Shown here: piece by piece, positions 1-7,608 of the stretch
Position numbering within the stretch: the first letter of the stretch is position 1
How the letters are laid out: the number at the start of each line of letters is the position of its first letter
Source: JBOGJG01 sp050747825
GTDB taxonomy: Bacteria > Acidobacteriota > UBA6911 > RPQK01 > JBOGJG01
Direction: 5' to 3'
Assembly: GCA_050747825.1 (NCBI GenBank)
Contig: JBOGJG010000117.1
Span: 1-24,492, forward strand
Length of the DNA: 24,492 bases
Position numbers and translations under genes: made by a program
Notes under the pieces: model-generated
What the model was told of the DNA's origin: nothing
Seen by the model: only the letters and a program-made list of their open reading frames with translations
The model's database searches: none

Positions 1-32
1 ACGCAGGACCTGACCCCCTCCCTTGACCCCCT

Positions 33-1148
33 GTGGAGACGGCGGATAGAATCGTTCGGCAGGCAATGGAAGAAAAAACCCGAAAGCATCGAGACCAACT
101 GGATGCTCACGTAAGAGAGATCGTGGAGTGGCATTTCAATCCCGAGACCGGATGCCCGTTCTGGCTGGAATGGAGCCGGAAGGCCCGTTGGGACCCGCGG
201 CAGGAGGTCAAAGGCTTCGACGACCTGGTCAAGTTCGGCCATTTCCAGGACCAATGGCTGCGCGGCGGGCCCGTCCGGCACTGGGTCCCAAAGGCCTACT
301 CCGACCGGCCCATCTATGTATTCGAGACCGGCGGCACCACGGGTATCCCCAAGACCAGGGTCAACATTGAAGATTTTCGAATCGACTATGAAGCGTTTTC
401 TGAGACACTACCGGACGAGCATTTCCCGCGCGGCGCCAACTGGCTGATGCTGGGTCCCAGCGGGCCCCGGCGCCTGCGCCTGGCGGTCGAGCACCTGGCG
501 CAATATCGCGGAGGTATTTGCTTTTGCGTGGACCTGGATCCGCGCTGGGTCATCAAGCTCATCAAGAAGGGGTGGAGCGACCAACTGAAGCCTTACCGCC
601 AGCACGTCATCGATCAGGCTGTGACCGTCCTCTCCGCCGGCCATGAGATCCGCTGCCTGTTTACGACGCCCAAGCTCCTGGAAGCCCTGGCCGCCGACCT
701 GGAGAGCCGCGGCTCCAGCATACGGGAATCCGGTATCACGGGTATCTTCGCCGGGGGAACCGAATTCACGCCCCAGTGGAATCGCTTCGCCCGGGAAGAG
801 TTCCTGGACGGTGTCTACCTGGCGCCGACTTACGGCAACACGCTGATGGGCCTGGCGCCCTCAAAACCATTTGACCCGGCCGACAACTACAAGATCACGT
901 ACTATGCCCCCCAGCCCCGCGCTGTCCTGCATGTGATGGATTTCGACCGTGCGGAGAAGCCGGTGGGGTATGGCGCCACCGGACGGATCATGCTGACGAC
1001 CCTGACGCGCGATTTTTTCATGCCCCGGTTTCTGGAAAGGGATGAAGGGGAGCGGGAGCCTCCCTGCGAGCTTTACTCCTGGGACGGCGTCAGCGGGGTC
1101 CGCCCCTATCGCAGCTTTGCGGCCACGACAACGGTGGGGGTCTACTGA
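33..1148 (+). CDS. LuxE/PaaK-like adenylate-forming enzyme
   Basis: This looks like an acyl-activating enzyme of the AMP-binding superfamily, closest in layout to LuxE acyl-protein synthetases and PaaK-type CoA ligases. Visible motifs are a P-loop ETGGTTGIPK (about residues 98-107), YGNT (267-270, the usual YGxTE position) and GATGRI (314-319), followed by a charged stretch FLERD. At 371 residues it matches LuxE length and is shorter than PaaK ligases, so the C-terminal lid domain is probably missing or reduced. The start is uncertain: an in-frame stop lies at 24-26, GTG at 33 is the first candidate, and ATG at 66 is a good alternative. The LuxC-like reductase begins 43 bp downstream, which suggests the acyl group activated here is passed to that enzyme for reduction. 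The family call is fairly sure; the substrate is unknown. Confidence 0.75.
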   Translation: METADRIVRQAMEEKTRKHRDQLDAHVREIVEWHFNPETGCPFWLEWSRKARWDPRQEVKGFDDLVKFGHFQDQWLRGGPVRHWVPKAYSDRPIYVFETGGTTGIPKTRVNIEDFRIDYEAFSETLPDEHFPRGANWLMLGPSGPRRLRLAVEHLAQYRGGICFCVDLDPRWVIKLIKKGWSDQLKPYRQHVIDQAVTVLSAGHEIRCLFTTPKLLEALAADLESRGSSIRESGITGIFAGGTEFTPQWNRFAREEFLDGVYLAPTYGNTLMGLAPSKPFDPADNYKITYYAPQPRAVLHVMDFDRAEKPVGYGATGRIMLTTLTRDFFMPRFLERDEGEREPPCELYSWDGVSGVRPYRSFAATTTVGVY

Positions 1149-1191
1149 TATTCGCGCCCGGGCCAGGTATTTATCCAAGAGGGAGTGATTC

Positions 1192-2631
1192 ATGATCCAT
1201 TTTCCGGTTCTTCGCTGGGGACAACCTTACAAGAGTCTCGATATCGACAAGGTTGTCCATTTTCTGAGCGGTGAGCCGCTGGCCGAAATGAGTCTGGCGA
1301 ATGCCGGCCTGGTCCAGCGCGACCTGCGCCGCGCGCGCCAGGCCAGAGACGTCTTGCGTGAGATTCCCAGCCCTGAGCTGATCGGCATGCTCAAGAATGC
1401 CGCGCAGCTTTTCATGGAGGCGGAGTTGCCGGCCGGAGACGGATCCCAGACTCCTGAGGAATTCGTTCGCTGTCAATCGGCCACTACCGGCCTTCCGGAA
1501 CACTTGTGCCGCCGCAACATGGAGAAACTGAATCATGTGTTGACTCATCTGGACCAGATCCTGGACTCTCTCACGCGAGGACTCGACCTGGAGATTCTCA
1601 GTCAGGGCTACGGCCAGGAAAATGGGGTCATGCGCAGCTATCAGGCTCCCAGTCCGGTGCTGGGCATGGTCCTGCCTTCCAACTCTCCCGGGGTTCACGG
1701 GCTGTGGCTGCCCGTAATCGCGTTACAAATCGGCCTTGTGCTCAAACCTGGTCCTCAGGAGCCCTGGACGCCCCACCGTATGAGTGAAGCATTCTTCCAG
1801 TCCGGAGTGCCGCGCCAGGCGGCGGCTTTGTATCCGGGCGCAGGGGAGATCGGCGCGGCAGTGCTCGAGCATTGCCCCAGAAGTTTGATTTTCGGCGGCA
1901 CGGCTACGGTCGAACAGTATCAGGGGAATCCTCGCGTTCAGGTCCATGGGCCGGGGTTCAGCAAGATCCTGATGGGTGACGATCAAGTGGACGATTGGGA
2001 GAAATACCTGGACCTCATGGTGGACAGCGTCCTGGCAAACAGCGGCCGCAGTTGCATCAACTGCTCGGGCATCTGGGCTTCCAGGCACACCGAGAAGATC
2101 GCTCAGGCGCTGGCCGAGCGCCTGGGTCCCATCGCTCCCAAGCTGCCGGAGGACCCCGACGCAGCGCTTGCCGCATTCACCGTCCCTCAGCAGGCACAGG
2201 CCATCCAGCAGAGCATCGAACTGGGGTTGCAGGAGGCGGGAGTGGAGGACGCCGCCGCCCGCACCCGCCCGGGCAACCGTCTCGTCCTCAGGGAGCGCTG
2301 CGCCTACCTGCGTCCTACGGTCATTCACTGCGACTCTCCTGGAAAAGCTCTGGCCAACACGGAATTCATGTTCCCCTTCGTCAGCGTCGTGCGCTGCCCC
2401 CAGGAGCAGATGCTGGAGCACATCGGCTCGACGCTGGTGGCCACGGGAATTACACAGGACTCCGCCTTTCAAAGAGCCCTGATCGATTCCCCGCAGATCG
2501 AGCGGCTCAACCTGGGACCGATTCCCACCATCCAGCTCAACTGGCTGCAGCCCCATGAGGGGAACCTGGTGGAATTTCTATTCCGCCCGCGGGCTTTTCA
2601 GATGGAGGGGGGCCACTCTTCGCAGTGCTGA
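1192..2631 (+). CDS. LuxC-like acyl reductase / aldehyde dehydrogenase family protein
   Basis: This 479-residue protein belongs to the aldehyde dehydrogenase superfamily and has the length of LuxC fatty-acyl reductases, which reduce an activated acyl group to an aldehyde with NADPH. The nucleotide-binding region shows PSNSPGVHGLWLP and LVLKPG (about 162-187, with Lys185). The catalytic cysteine is probably Cys288 in NSGRSCINCSG, with a second Cys at 291. A FMFPFVSVV segment matches the EEIFGPV region of the superfamily. The ATG follows a GAGGGAG ribosome-binding site by six bases. It follows the LuxE-like gene and probably shares its transcript. Its last 54 bp overlap the end of the convergent cyclase gene. 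An ordinary aldehyde-oxidising role cannot be excluded. Confidence 0.75.
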   Translation: MIHFPVLRWGQPYKSLDIDKVVHFLSGEPLAEMSLANAGLVQRDLRRARQARDVLREIPSPELIGMLKNAAQLFMEAELPAGDGSQTPEEFVRCQSATTGLPEHLCRRNMEKLNHVLTHLDQILDSLTRGLDLEILSQGYGQENGVMRSYQAPSPVLGMVLPSNSPGVHGLWLPVIALQIGLVLKPGPQEPWTPHRMSEAFFQSGVPRQAAALYPGAGEIGAAVLEHCPRSLIFGGTATVEQYQGNPRVQVHGPGFSKILMGDDQVDDWEKYLDLMVDSVLANSGRSCINCSGIWASRHTEKIAQALAERLGPIAPKLPEDPDAALAAFTVPQQAQAIQQSIELGLQEAGVEDAAARTRPGNRLVLRERCAYLRPTVIHCDSPGKALANTEFMFPFVSVVRCPQEQMLEHIGSTLVATGITQDSAFQRALIDSPQIERLNLGPIPTIQLNWLQPHEGNLVEFLFRPRAFQMEGGHSSQC

Positions 2632-4407
2632 GACGGTAAAGACCACCGGGTAAAGTTTTTCAAAATACCACAACCGGGCAAAGTAGAGTCCGATTGGAGC
2701 GGGACTGAAGGACGTTCCACCCTGCGTCCGCTCATCCAGCCAGGCCACGGCTCTGCCGATAGGCGCTGGAAGCGATTCGGCAGGCCGGGACCCGGCGGCG
2801 GCAAGCCTGGCCATCGCGTCCAGGGCCAAGGCCGTTTCTTCAATGGATGAGGGCGCTGCCGGCGCTCCGCCCCAGCCGCCGTCCTGGTTCTGAGCCGACA
2901 GGAGCCAGGCCGCTCCCTTCTCGAGCGCCGGCTTCGTTTCTCCAAACTCCGGCTGCACTTCCACCAGCGCCATGAGCACGCGAGCCGTTCCGTACGTCAG
3001 GTTCACTTCCCCCGGCGCCTGCTCGTTGCCGAACCACAGGGGCTCCCATGCGCCTTCCGGGCGCTGGCTTCCGATCAGATAGCGAAGCGCCTTTCGCATC
3101 GCGGCCCTAACCCTGCGCCTCAGATCAGCCGGCAGCTTATCCAGCCATGCGTCCCAGGCCAGCAGCGCGTGAGCCGTCAGGTCAGGGCTGCTGCGGTCGA
3201 AGGGGAGCGCCCCCCAGCCGCGGCAAAACGTGGGGAGCCCTCCGTCCCGGTTCTGCACCTGCAGGAGCCAGGCGATGCCCTGCTCGGCGCTCTGCGCCAG
3301 GCGCGGGTCGTCTCGCCCCAAACGCGACAGCGCCAGAACCGCTCCCGAGGTGTCGTCCGTGTCCGGAACGCCTCCCGAAAGGTCAGTCCATGCCCAGCCG
3401 CCGGGAGGAGACCGCGTGTAGGGGTGCACGGGCCTGTGCTGCTGGTCCAGAAGCCATTTCACAAGTAAGCCTTGAAGATCCTCATCCTGTTCGGCTACCG
3501 CGCCGGCATTGACCGCCAGGGTACTGACCCAGGTAGAAAGGTTGCTGTCGATGGGCCAGCTCCCATCTGACCGGATGCTCGAGGTCAGGAAACGAACTCC
3601 GTTCCGCACCACTTCGTTTTCCTTCAGGCCAGACTCCGCCAGACTCATGATCACGAAACTGGTCAGGGGAATCGCTTCCAGATAACCCCCGCTGGCAGGC
3701 TGAATCTTTCGTAAGAGACGAAGAGTGCGGCTGCGCGTCAGGCGACGCGCTGCCCGGGTGAGCGGATTGCGAGGAGGAAGCCGCTGAAAGCGGAGTTGGC
3801 CAATCGCCACCAGGGCGGGAAGCGCATAGCTGACGACCGGCAGGCGCATCCACTTCAAGAGCCCCTGCGGTAGGGCGGCTATTTCAAAAGGGAGCGGGTA
3901 GACCAGCTTCCATGCTGCCGGCCGCTCTCCCAGGCGTCCGGCCAGGGCGCACATCGTCAGGATGGGCGCTGAAAACGTCCGGTCGCCGCCGTAACGGGAG
4001 ATCACCGCCTGCGCCAGCGACACAGGTCGCAGGTCTCCCGCCTCTCTGGCAATCCATGCTTCGGCGGCCGAGATCACCGGGCTATAATTCCCGGCAGCGC
4101 CCGCCATGGCGAAGGCGGACCAGTAGAGCAGCGTCGTGCTGATGTTGCTCCGGCTTAAGACGGTATCCCCCCAGCCGCCGTCCTGGTTTTGATTCCTGGC
4201 CAGCCACTCCAGTCCGGCGGTGATGAGATTCCGGTGACTTTCGGGATCGACCTTCGATAGGGCGCCGACAGCAGTGGCCGTAGAGAGAGCGCTGCTCGAA
4301 AGTTCTCCCTCCCAGTAGCCTTCCTGCATCCGGCACGCCTGAAGAATTTGGGTTGCATTCGAGAGCATCCGGTCGATGGTCGTTTGGAAATTTGTGGAGT
4401 CAAGCAT
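2578..4407 (-). CDS. Squalene-hopene cyclase-like terpene cyclase (DTDD motif)
   Basis: This 609-residue terpenoid-toroid protein is close in length to squalene-hopene cyclases (about 630-650). It carries the class II cyclase acid motif as DTDD (349-352, in VPDTDDTSGAVLAL), which protonates a double bond or epoxide to start cyclisation. Several QW-type repeats are visible: QNQDGGWG near 73-80, DGSWPI near 281, NRDGGLPTF, RPEGAWEPLWF, and QNQDGGWGG near the C-terminus. The ATG at 4407 is chosen because the open frame upstream encodes a basic stretch unlike the family and lies opposite the signal-peptide gene at 4514. No good Shine-Dalgarno is present; a dispersed repeat ends three bases before the ATG. 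Whether the substrate is squalene or a product of the nearby polyprenyl synthase is not known. Confidence 0.8.
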   Translation of the reverse strand: MLDSTNFQTTIDRMLSNATQILQACRMQEGYWEGELSSSALSTATAVGALSKVDPESHRNLITAGLEWLARNQNQDGGWGDTVLSRSNISTTLLYWSAFAMAGAAGNYSPVISAAEAWIAREAGDLRPVSLAQAVISRYGGDRTFSAPILTMCALAGRLGERPAAWKLVYPLPFEIAALPQGLLKWMRLPVVSYALPALVAIGQLRFQRLPPRNPLTRAARRLTRSRTLRLLRKIQPASGGYLEAIPLTSFVIMSLAESGLKENEVVRNGVRFLTSSIRSDGSWPIDSNLSTWVSTLAVNAGAVAEQDEDLQGLLVKWLLDQQHRPVHPYTRSPPGGWAWTDLSGGVPDTDDTSGAVLALSRLGRDDPRLAQSAEQGIAWLLQVQNRDGGLPTFCRGWGALPFDRSSPDLTAHALLAWDAWLDKLPADLRRRVRAAMRKALRYLIGSQRPEGAWEPLWFGNEQAPGEVNLTYGTARVLMALVEVQPEFGETKPALEKGAAWLLSAQNQDGGWGGAPAAPSSIEETALALDAMARLAAAGSRPAESLPAPIGRAVAWLDERTQGGTSFSPAPIGLYFARLWYFEKLYPVVFTVSALRRVAPLHLKSPRAE

Positions 4408-4444
4408 GTCAAGGCCAACGAATCTCACCAATCTCACGAATAGG
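4408..4444 (-). repeat. ATTCGTG-type dispersed repeat upstream of the cyclase gene
   Basis: Read on the minus strand this intergenic stretch contains ATTCGTGAGATTGGTGAGAT followed by TCGTTGGCCTTG, roughly ten-base units in tandem. A near copy is at 19703-19739 before the cysteine desulfurase gene. In both cases the repeat points toward the downstream start codon; here it ends three bases from the ATG. Confidence 0.7.
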
Positions 4445-4513
4445 ATGCCCTTTAAGATCCGTTCGAACAAGAGGCTGTGAAACGTTCGAAGGATCTGTGC
4501 GTAACGAAACATA

Positions 4514-5812
4514 ATGCACATATTCCGCTTTGCTGTCCTGCTTTTCCTGCCTGCTTTGTTTGGAGCCGACGATGACTGGAGCCGATGGCGCGGGCCCAAT
4601 GACGATGGAATGGCACGCGGCGAGGCGCCTCTTGAATGGAGCGTCTCCCGGAACACAGCCTGGCGCGCTGCCATCCCGGGACGCGGCCACTCCTCACCCG
4701 TGATCTGGGGCGACAAGATTTTTCTCACCACGGCCGTGCCCGTAGGGGACGCGGCGCAGCCTGCTCAATCTCAACAGGGCCGTCGCGGCCCCGGGGGTGG
4801 CGCCGGCGCCGGTATTGAGCATCGGTTCATCGTCCTGTGCCTTGACCGGAACAGTGGAGAAGTTCTGTGGGAGCGGGTAGCCACCGTAGCCACCCCACAT
4901 GAAGGCTACCATCGCCGTTATGGCAGCTTTGCGTCCAACACTCCCGTGACCAACGGCAAGCATGTCTATGCCTTCTTCGGTTCGCGCGGGCTTTATTGCT
5001 ATGACCTGGCGGGGCAGCTCGTCTGGGAGAAGCAGTTCCCGCCCATGCGAATGCACCTTCAGTTCGGCGAAGGCGTCGCAACCGTGCTGGACGGCGATTC
5101 CCTGTATCTCAAGTTTGATAGCCAGGAAGAGTCGTACCTGCTGGCCCTTGACAAAACCAGGGGTAAGGAGATCTGGCGTGTCGCGCGCGATGAAGGCAGC
5201 TCCTGGTCGCCGCCCCTGGTCGTCACCCACAACGGGCGCAAGGAGTTGGTGGTCAGCGCCAGCAACAAGATCCGATCCTATGACGCCGCCACAGGCCAGC
5301 TCATCTGGGAGTGCGCCGGCCTGGGCAGCAACGTGATCCCGGCGCCCGTCAGCAACGGCAGCCTCGTCTATGTCATGAGCGGCCACCGCAGCCCGAACCT
5401 GCTGGCCATAAGGCTGGGCCGGCAGGGCGACCTCACCGGCAGCGATGCCGTCGCCTGGACCAACAGCCGCGGCAACTCCTACACGCCCTCGCCCGTCCTT
5501 CACGATAATAGGCTTTATTTTCTCACCGACAGCGGCATGCTCAGTTGCCTCAATGCCCTGACGGGAGAGCCCTATTATCTTCAGCAGCGTCTGCCCGGCC
5601 CGTCCAACTTCAAGGCCTCTCCGGTCGGAGCCGGTGGAAAACTGTACCTGGCCAGCGAGGAAGGCAACGTCATCGTGGTGAGAATGGGGGAGGAATACGA
5701 AGTTCTGGCCGTCAACAAGTTCGCCGATGAGATGTTCATTGCCACCCCGGCGATAGTCCAAGGAAGCCTCTATCTTCGAGGGCGAAACAGCCTGTACTGC
5801 GTGCGGGACTGA
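4514..5812 (+). CDS. Secreted PQQ-type beta-propeller protein
   Basis: This 432-residue protein starts with a clear signal peptide (residues 1-17, MHIFRFAVLLFLPALFG), so it is exported. The mature N-terminus, DWSRWRGPNDDGM, is the signature of the PQQ-binding-like/BamB-like propeller proteins common in Acidobacteria and Planctomycetes. Blade-type motifs recur, such as LDRNSGEVLWER, YDLAGQLVWEKQ, LDKTRGKEIWR, YDAATGQLIWECA and LNALTGEPYYLQ. Such proteins act as extracytoplasmic scaffolds or, when PQQ-loaded, as dehydrogenases; the sequence here gives no evidence for PQQ ligands. A Gly/Gln-rich insert lies at about residues 80-98. It is divergent from the cyclase gene, with about 106 bp between starts. 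A link to the terpenoid genes is unproven. Confidence 0.8.
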   Translation: MHIFRFAVLLFLPALFGADDDWSRWRGPNDDGMARGEAPLEWSVSRNTAWRAAIPGRGHSSPVIWGDKIFLTTAVPVGDAAQPAQSQQGRRGPGGGAGAGIEHRFIVLCLDRNSGEVLWERVATVATPHEGYHRRYGSFASNTPVTNGKHVYAFFGSRGLYCYDLAGQLVWEKQFPPMRMHLQFGEGVATVLDGDSLYLKFDSQEESYLLALDKTRGKEIWRVARDEGSSWSPPLVVTHNGRKELVVSASNKIRSYDAATGQLIWECAGLGSNVIPAPVSNGSLVYVMSGHRSPNLLAIRLGRQGDLTGSDAVAWTNSRGNSYTPSPVLHDNRLYFLTDSGMLSCLNALTGEPYYLQQRLPGPSNFKASPVGAGGKLYLASEEGNVIVVRMGEEYEVLAVNKFADEMFIATPAIVQGSLYLRGRNSLYCVRD

Positions 5813-5825
5813 AGACTCCTTATCC

Positions 5826-6012
5826 TGGCTGCAGTGGGGCGGGCCGGACCGTAATTTCCAGGTCTCCACAAGGTCTCCATTGGAGAGATAGCCCGCGGCG
5901 CGTCTGGCAGCGCGATCTCGGCGACGGCTTCTCGGCCGTGATCGGCGATACCCGCGTCCTATACGTCGCCTAGCGCCAGGGGGACACCATGGTGGTCGCC
6001 TCTGGAGCCAAG
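5826..6012 (+). pseudogene. Decayed N-terminus of a second PQQ-type propeller gene
   Basis: The 250 bp between the propeller gene and vapB contain no intact gene but do contain remnants. One frame reads WLQWGGPDRNFQVSTRSPLE from 5826, the usual mature N-terminus of PQQ-type propellers. After a frame change the next frame reads RRVWQRDLGDGFSAVIGD then RVLYVA, a stop (TAG), and RQGDTMVVASGAK, which matches the usual first blade. At least one frameshift and one stop break it, and everything downstream is missing. It is therefore a dead fragment of a paralogue of the preceding gene. Confidence 0.7.
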
Positions 6013-6062
6013 TATTCAAGCTACAACCCGATTGGATTCCACTTCCTGGTAAAATTGGAATC

Positions 6063-6266
6063 ATGAAAACGACAGTTGATATTCCTGAAAAGGAATTGAG
6101 AGAAGTCATGAAGTTTACCAGGGCTAAAACGAAGCGCGAAGCAGTCGTTCATGCCATAAGAGATTTCAACAAACGCCAGCGCCTGGCTCGTTTAGCTGAA
6201 GTTTTGGGAACCTTTGAAGACTTTATGACTCTGGAAGATCTTCGCCGCAGGCGAGAAGAATCGTAA
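6063..6266 (+). CDS. vapB: VapB-type antitoxin
   Basis: This 67-residue protein is a type II antitoxin of the VapB (DUF2191-like) group. Its N-terminus, MKTTVDIPEKELREVM, is a typical ribbon-helix-helix DNA-binding start, and the KTKREAVVHAIRDF segment is the conserved helix region. The C-terminal charged tail would wrap the toxin. Its stop codon TAA shares one base with the ATG of the next gene, the usual coupled arrangement. The family usually represses its own promoter. Base composition is visibly more AT-rich than the flanking genes, which fits acquisition by transfer. Confidence 0.85.
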   Translation: MKTTVDIPEKELREVMKFTRAKTKREAVVHAIRDFNKRQRLARLAEVLGTFEDFMTLEDLRRRREES

Positions 6267-6652
6267 TGGACAGGGTGCTGGTCGATACGTCCAGTTGGGT
6301 GGAGGCCTTTCGGAAGGATCGTCGAGGTGAAATTTACAGGCGGGTTCGGGAATTAATACTGGAGGGACGCGCCGCCTGGTGCGACATGGTGATCTTGGAA
6401 CTCTGGAACGGCGCTCGCGGCGATTACGAAAAAAGAGAGCTCAAGGAATTTGAGAAGGAACTGGAGCGTCTTGAGATCGACGATACGGTCTGGTTACTTG
6501 CCTTCGAACTGGCCCGTCAATGCCGATCAGCGGGCAGGACGTTTCCGGCTCCCGACTTGCTGATCGCCGCCTGCGCCCTAGCTTATAACGTTCCCCTCGA
6601 ACACAGCGATTCCGACTTCATCGAAATTCTAAAGATCTACGGCGCACGATAG
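6266..6652 (+). CDS. vapC: VapC-type PIN-domain toxin
   Basis: This 128-residue PIN-domain ribonuclease is the toxin of the pair. The acidic metal-binding set is visible: Asp7 in VDTSSW, Glu in ILELWNGA, Asp in PDLLIAACA and the Asp residues in HSDSDF near the C-terminus. Family members cut RNA, often initiator tRNA or rRNA, and are held inactive by VapB. It overlaps vapB by one base. It sits between the propeller remnant and the convergent small toroid gene, interrupting the run of putative terpenoid genes. Confidence 0.87.
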   Translation: MDRVLVDTSSWVEAFRKDRRGEIYRRVRELILEGRAAWCDMVILELWNGARGDYEKRELKEFEKELERLEIDDTVWLLAFELARQCRSAGRTFPAPDLLIAACALAYNVPLEHSDSDFIEILKIYGAR

Positions 6653-6723
6653 TGAAGCACCACCAAGCGAGAAGGTTTTGAAGCCGCAACGCAGCAGGGC
6701 TGGTGAGTTTCGTGCGTCGAACG

Positions 6724-7608
6724 TCAGTAGCTCAGGTGACCAAGCGCCAGGAGTCCGTAGAAGGCATATTCGCAGTCCAGGGCCGTGTCGGCCCAGCTTC
6801 CATAGAATGAACCCTGGCTGGACCAGAGTGTGTCAACAAAATCCAGGCACGGCTCGCGCAGGTGCTCGAACCGCGCCTGCAGGCCGGCCAGGGCATGCAG
6901 GGCCGTGGCAGTCGAAAGCAGGTCGGGCATGGGAGCGCCGGGACCGGCAAAGAATCCTCCTGCTGCGCAAGAGCGGGAGAGCAGCCATTCGCTCACACCC
7001 GCCGGCACGGGGGCATTGAGCTGGCGCAGGACCGTGACCGCCGCCGCCGTGGCCGGAGTGGAGCCGGTTTCGAGGCTGGGCTGGTTGGCGAATCCGCCGT
7101 CTTTGGCTCTCAGATTCTGGATGCAGCTCACCACTTCATTGGGACAGGGCGCCTGGGAGTCGAGATCCTGGTAGGCTCCGACGGCCAGAAAACAGCCGTA
7201 GCTGCTCCCGTGAGGCGCGTCGGGTCTTTCCTGATATCCCCCATCCTGAGAACGGTAGCCTTCGATACGCTCCAGGATCGTCTGCCGCACCGAGGGCGGC
7301 GGAAAGCCCCCGGGCAGGGCGGCCCAGCAGCGCGCCAGGCAGGCCAAGTGCACAAAATCCAGAGACTCGCCGCTCTCGAAGGAGTGCAAATAGGCGGTGA
7401 CTGCCTGGGCTGGAAGCTCGGCCTGCAAGGCGTGCAGCGCGTCCAGCCCGAAAACCGTGTAGTAGAGATCGCTCTTGCCGTCGCGGTCTTTGAAGCCCCA
7501 GCCCTGGTTCTGGTTTCTCCTGACGAACTCCACGACCAGCGAGGCCGATTCACGCAGGTGGAGGCGAGCCAGCCTGGCCACCTGTAGCATTTCGAGCCTC
7601 AGACTCAT
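6724..7608 (-). CDS. Prenyltransferase-beta-like terpenoid-toroid protein
   Basis: This 294-residue alpha-alpha toroid protein resembles beta subunits of protein prenyltransferases and one half of a squalene cyclase. Five repeats can be seen, centred on NQNQGWGF, RSQDGGYQ, RAKDGGFA, RSCAAGGFF and SSQGSFYGSW, each followed by a helical LxxLxxL segment. No DxDD acid motif is present. The C-terminal segment DCEYAFYGLLAL has Tyr where prenyltransferases have the zinc-binding His, so neither classic chemistry is obvious. It may be a binding partner or a diverged enzyme. Its ATG shares one base with the stop of the DUF1501 gene, so translation is probably coupled. Its first 58 bp recur at 13479-13533. 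Confidence 0.75.
   Translation of the reverse strand: MSLRLEMLQVARLARLHLRESASLVVEFVRRNQNQGWGFKDRDGKSDLYYTVFGLDALHALQAELPAQAVTAYLHSFESGESLDFVHLACLARCWAALPGGFPPPSVRQTILERIEGYRSQDGGYQERPDAPHGSSYGCFLAVGAYQDLDSQAPCPNEVVSCIQNLRAKDGGFANQPSLETGSTPATAAAVTVLRQLNAPVPAGVSEWLLSRSCAAGGFFAGPGAPMPDLLSTATALHALAGLQARFEHLREPCLDFVDTLWSSQGSFYGSWADTALDCEYAFYGLLALGHLSY
7551..7608 (-). repeat. Direct repeat copy A (start of the small toroid gene)
   Basis: The first 58 bp of the small toroid gene match 13479-13533 in the same orientation. The outer blocks agree at 20 of 22 and 14 of 16 positions; the middle differs and is three bases shorter in copy B, keeping the frame. Both encode MSLRLEM followed by a RLHL motif. 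Confidence 0.75.

Noticed and set aside
1723..2556. Open frame of 277 codons opposite the LuxC-like gene
   Set aside because: No motif; the plus-strand reading is a convincing aldehyde dehydrogenase family protein.
33..2631. A bioluminescence (lux) operon
   Set aside because: Only LuxE- and LuxC-like genes are present; no luciferase or acyltransferase gene is seen, and these families occur outside light production.
4408..4444. A CRISPR array suggested by short tandem units
   Set aside because: Units are about ten bases, without unique spacers, and no cas gene is nearby.
4694..6109. Long open frame (471 codons) on the minus strand opposite the PQQ-type propeller gene
   Set aside because: Composition is Gly/Arg/Ala-rich with no domain, and the plus strand has a signal peptide and clear propeller motifs; it is an antisense shadow in GC-rich DNA.
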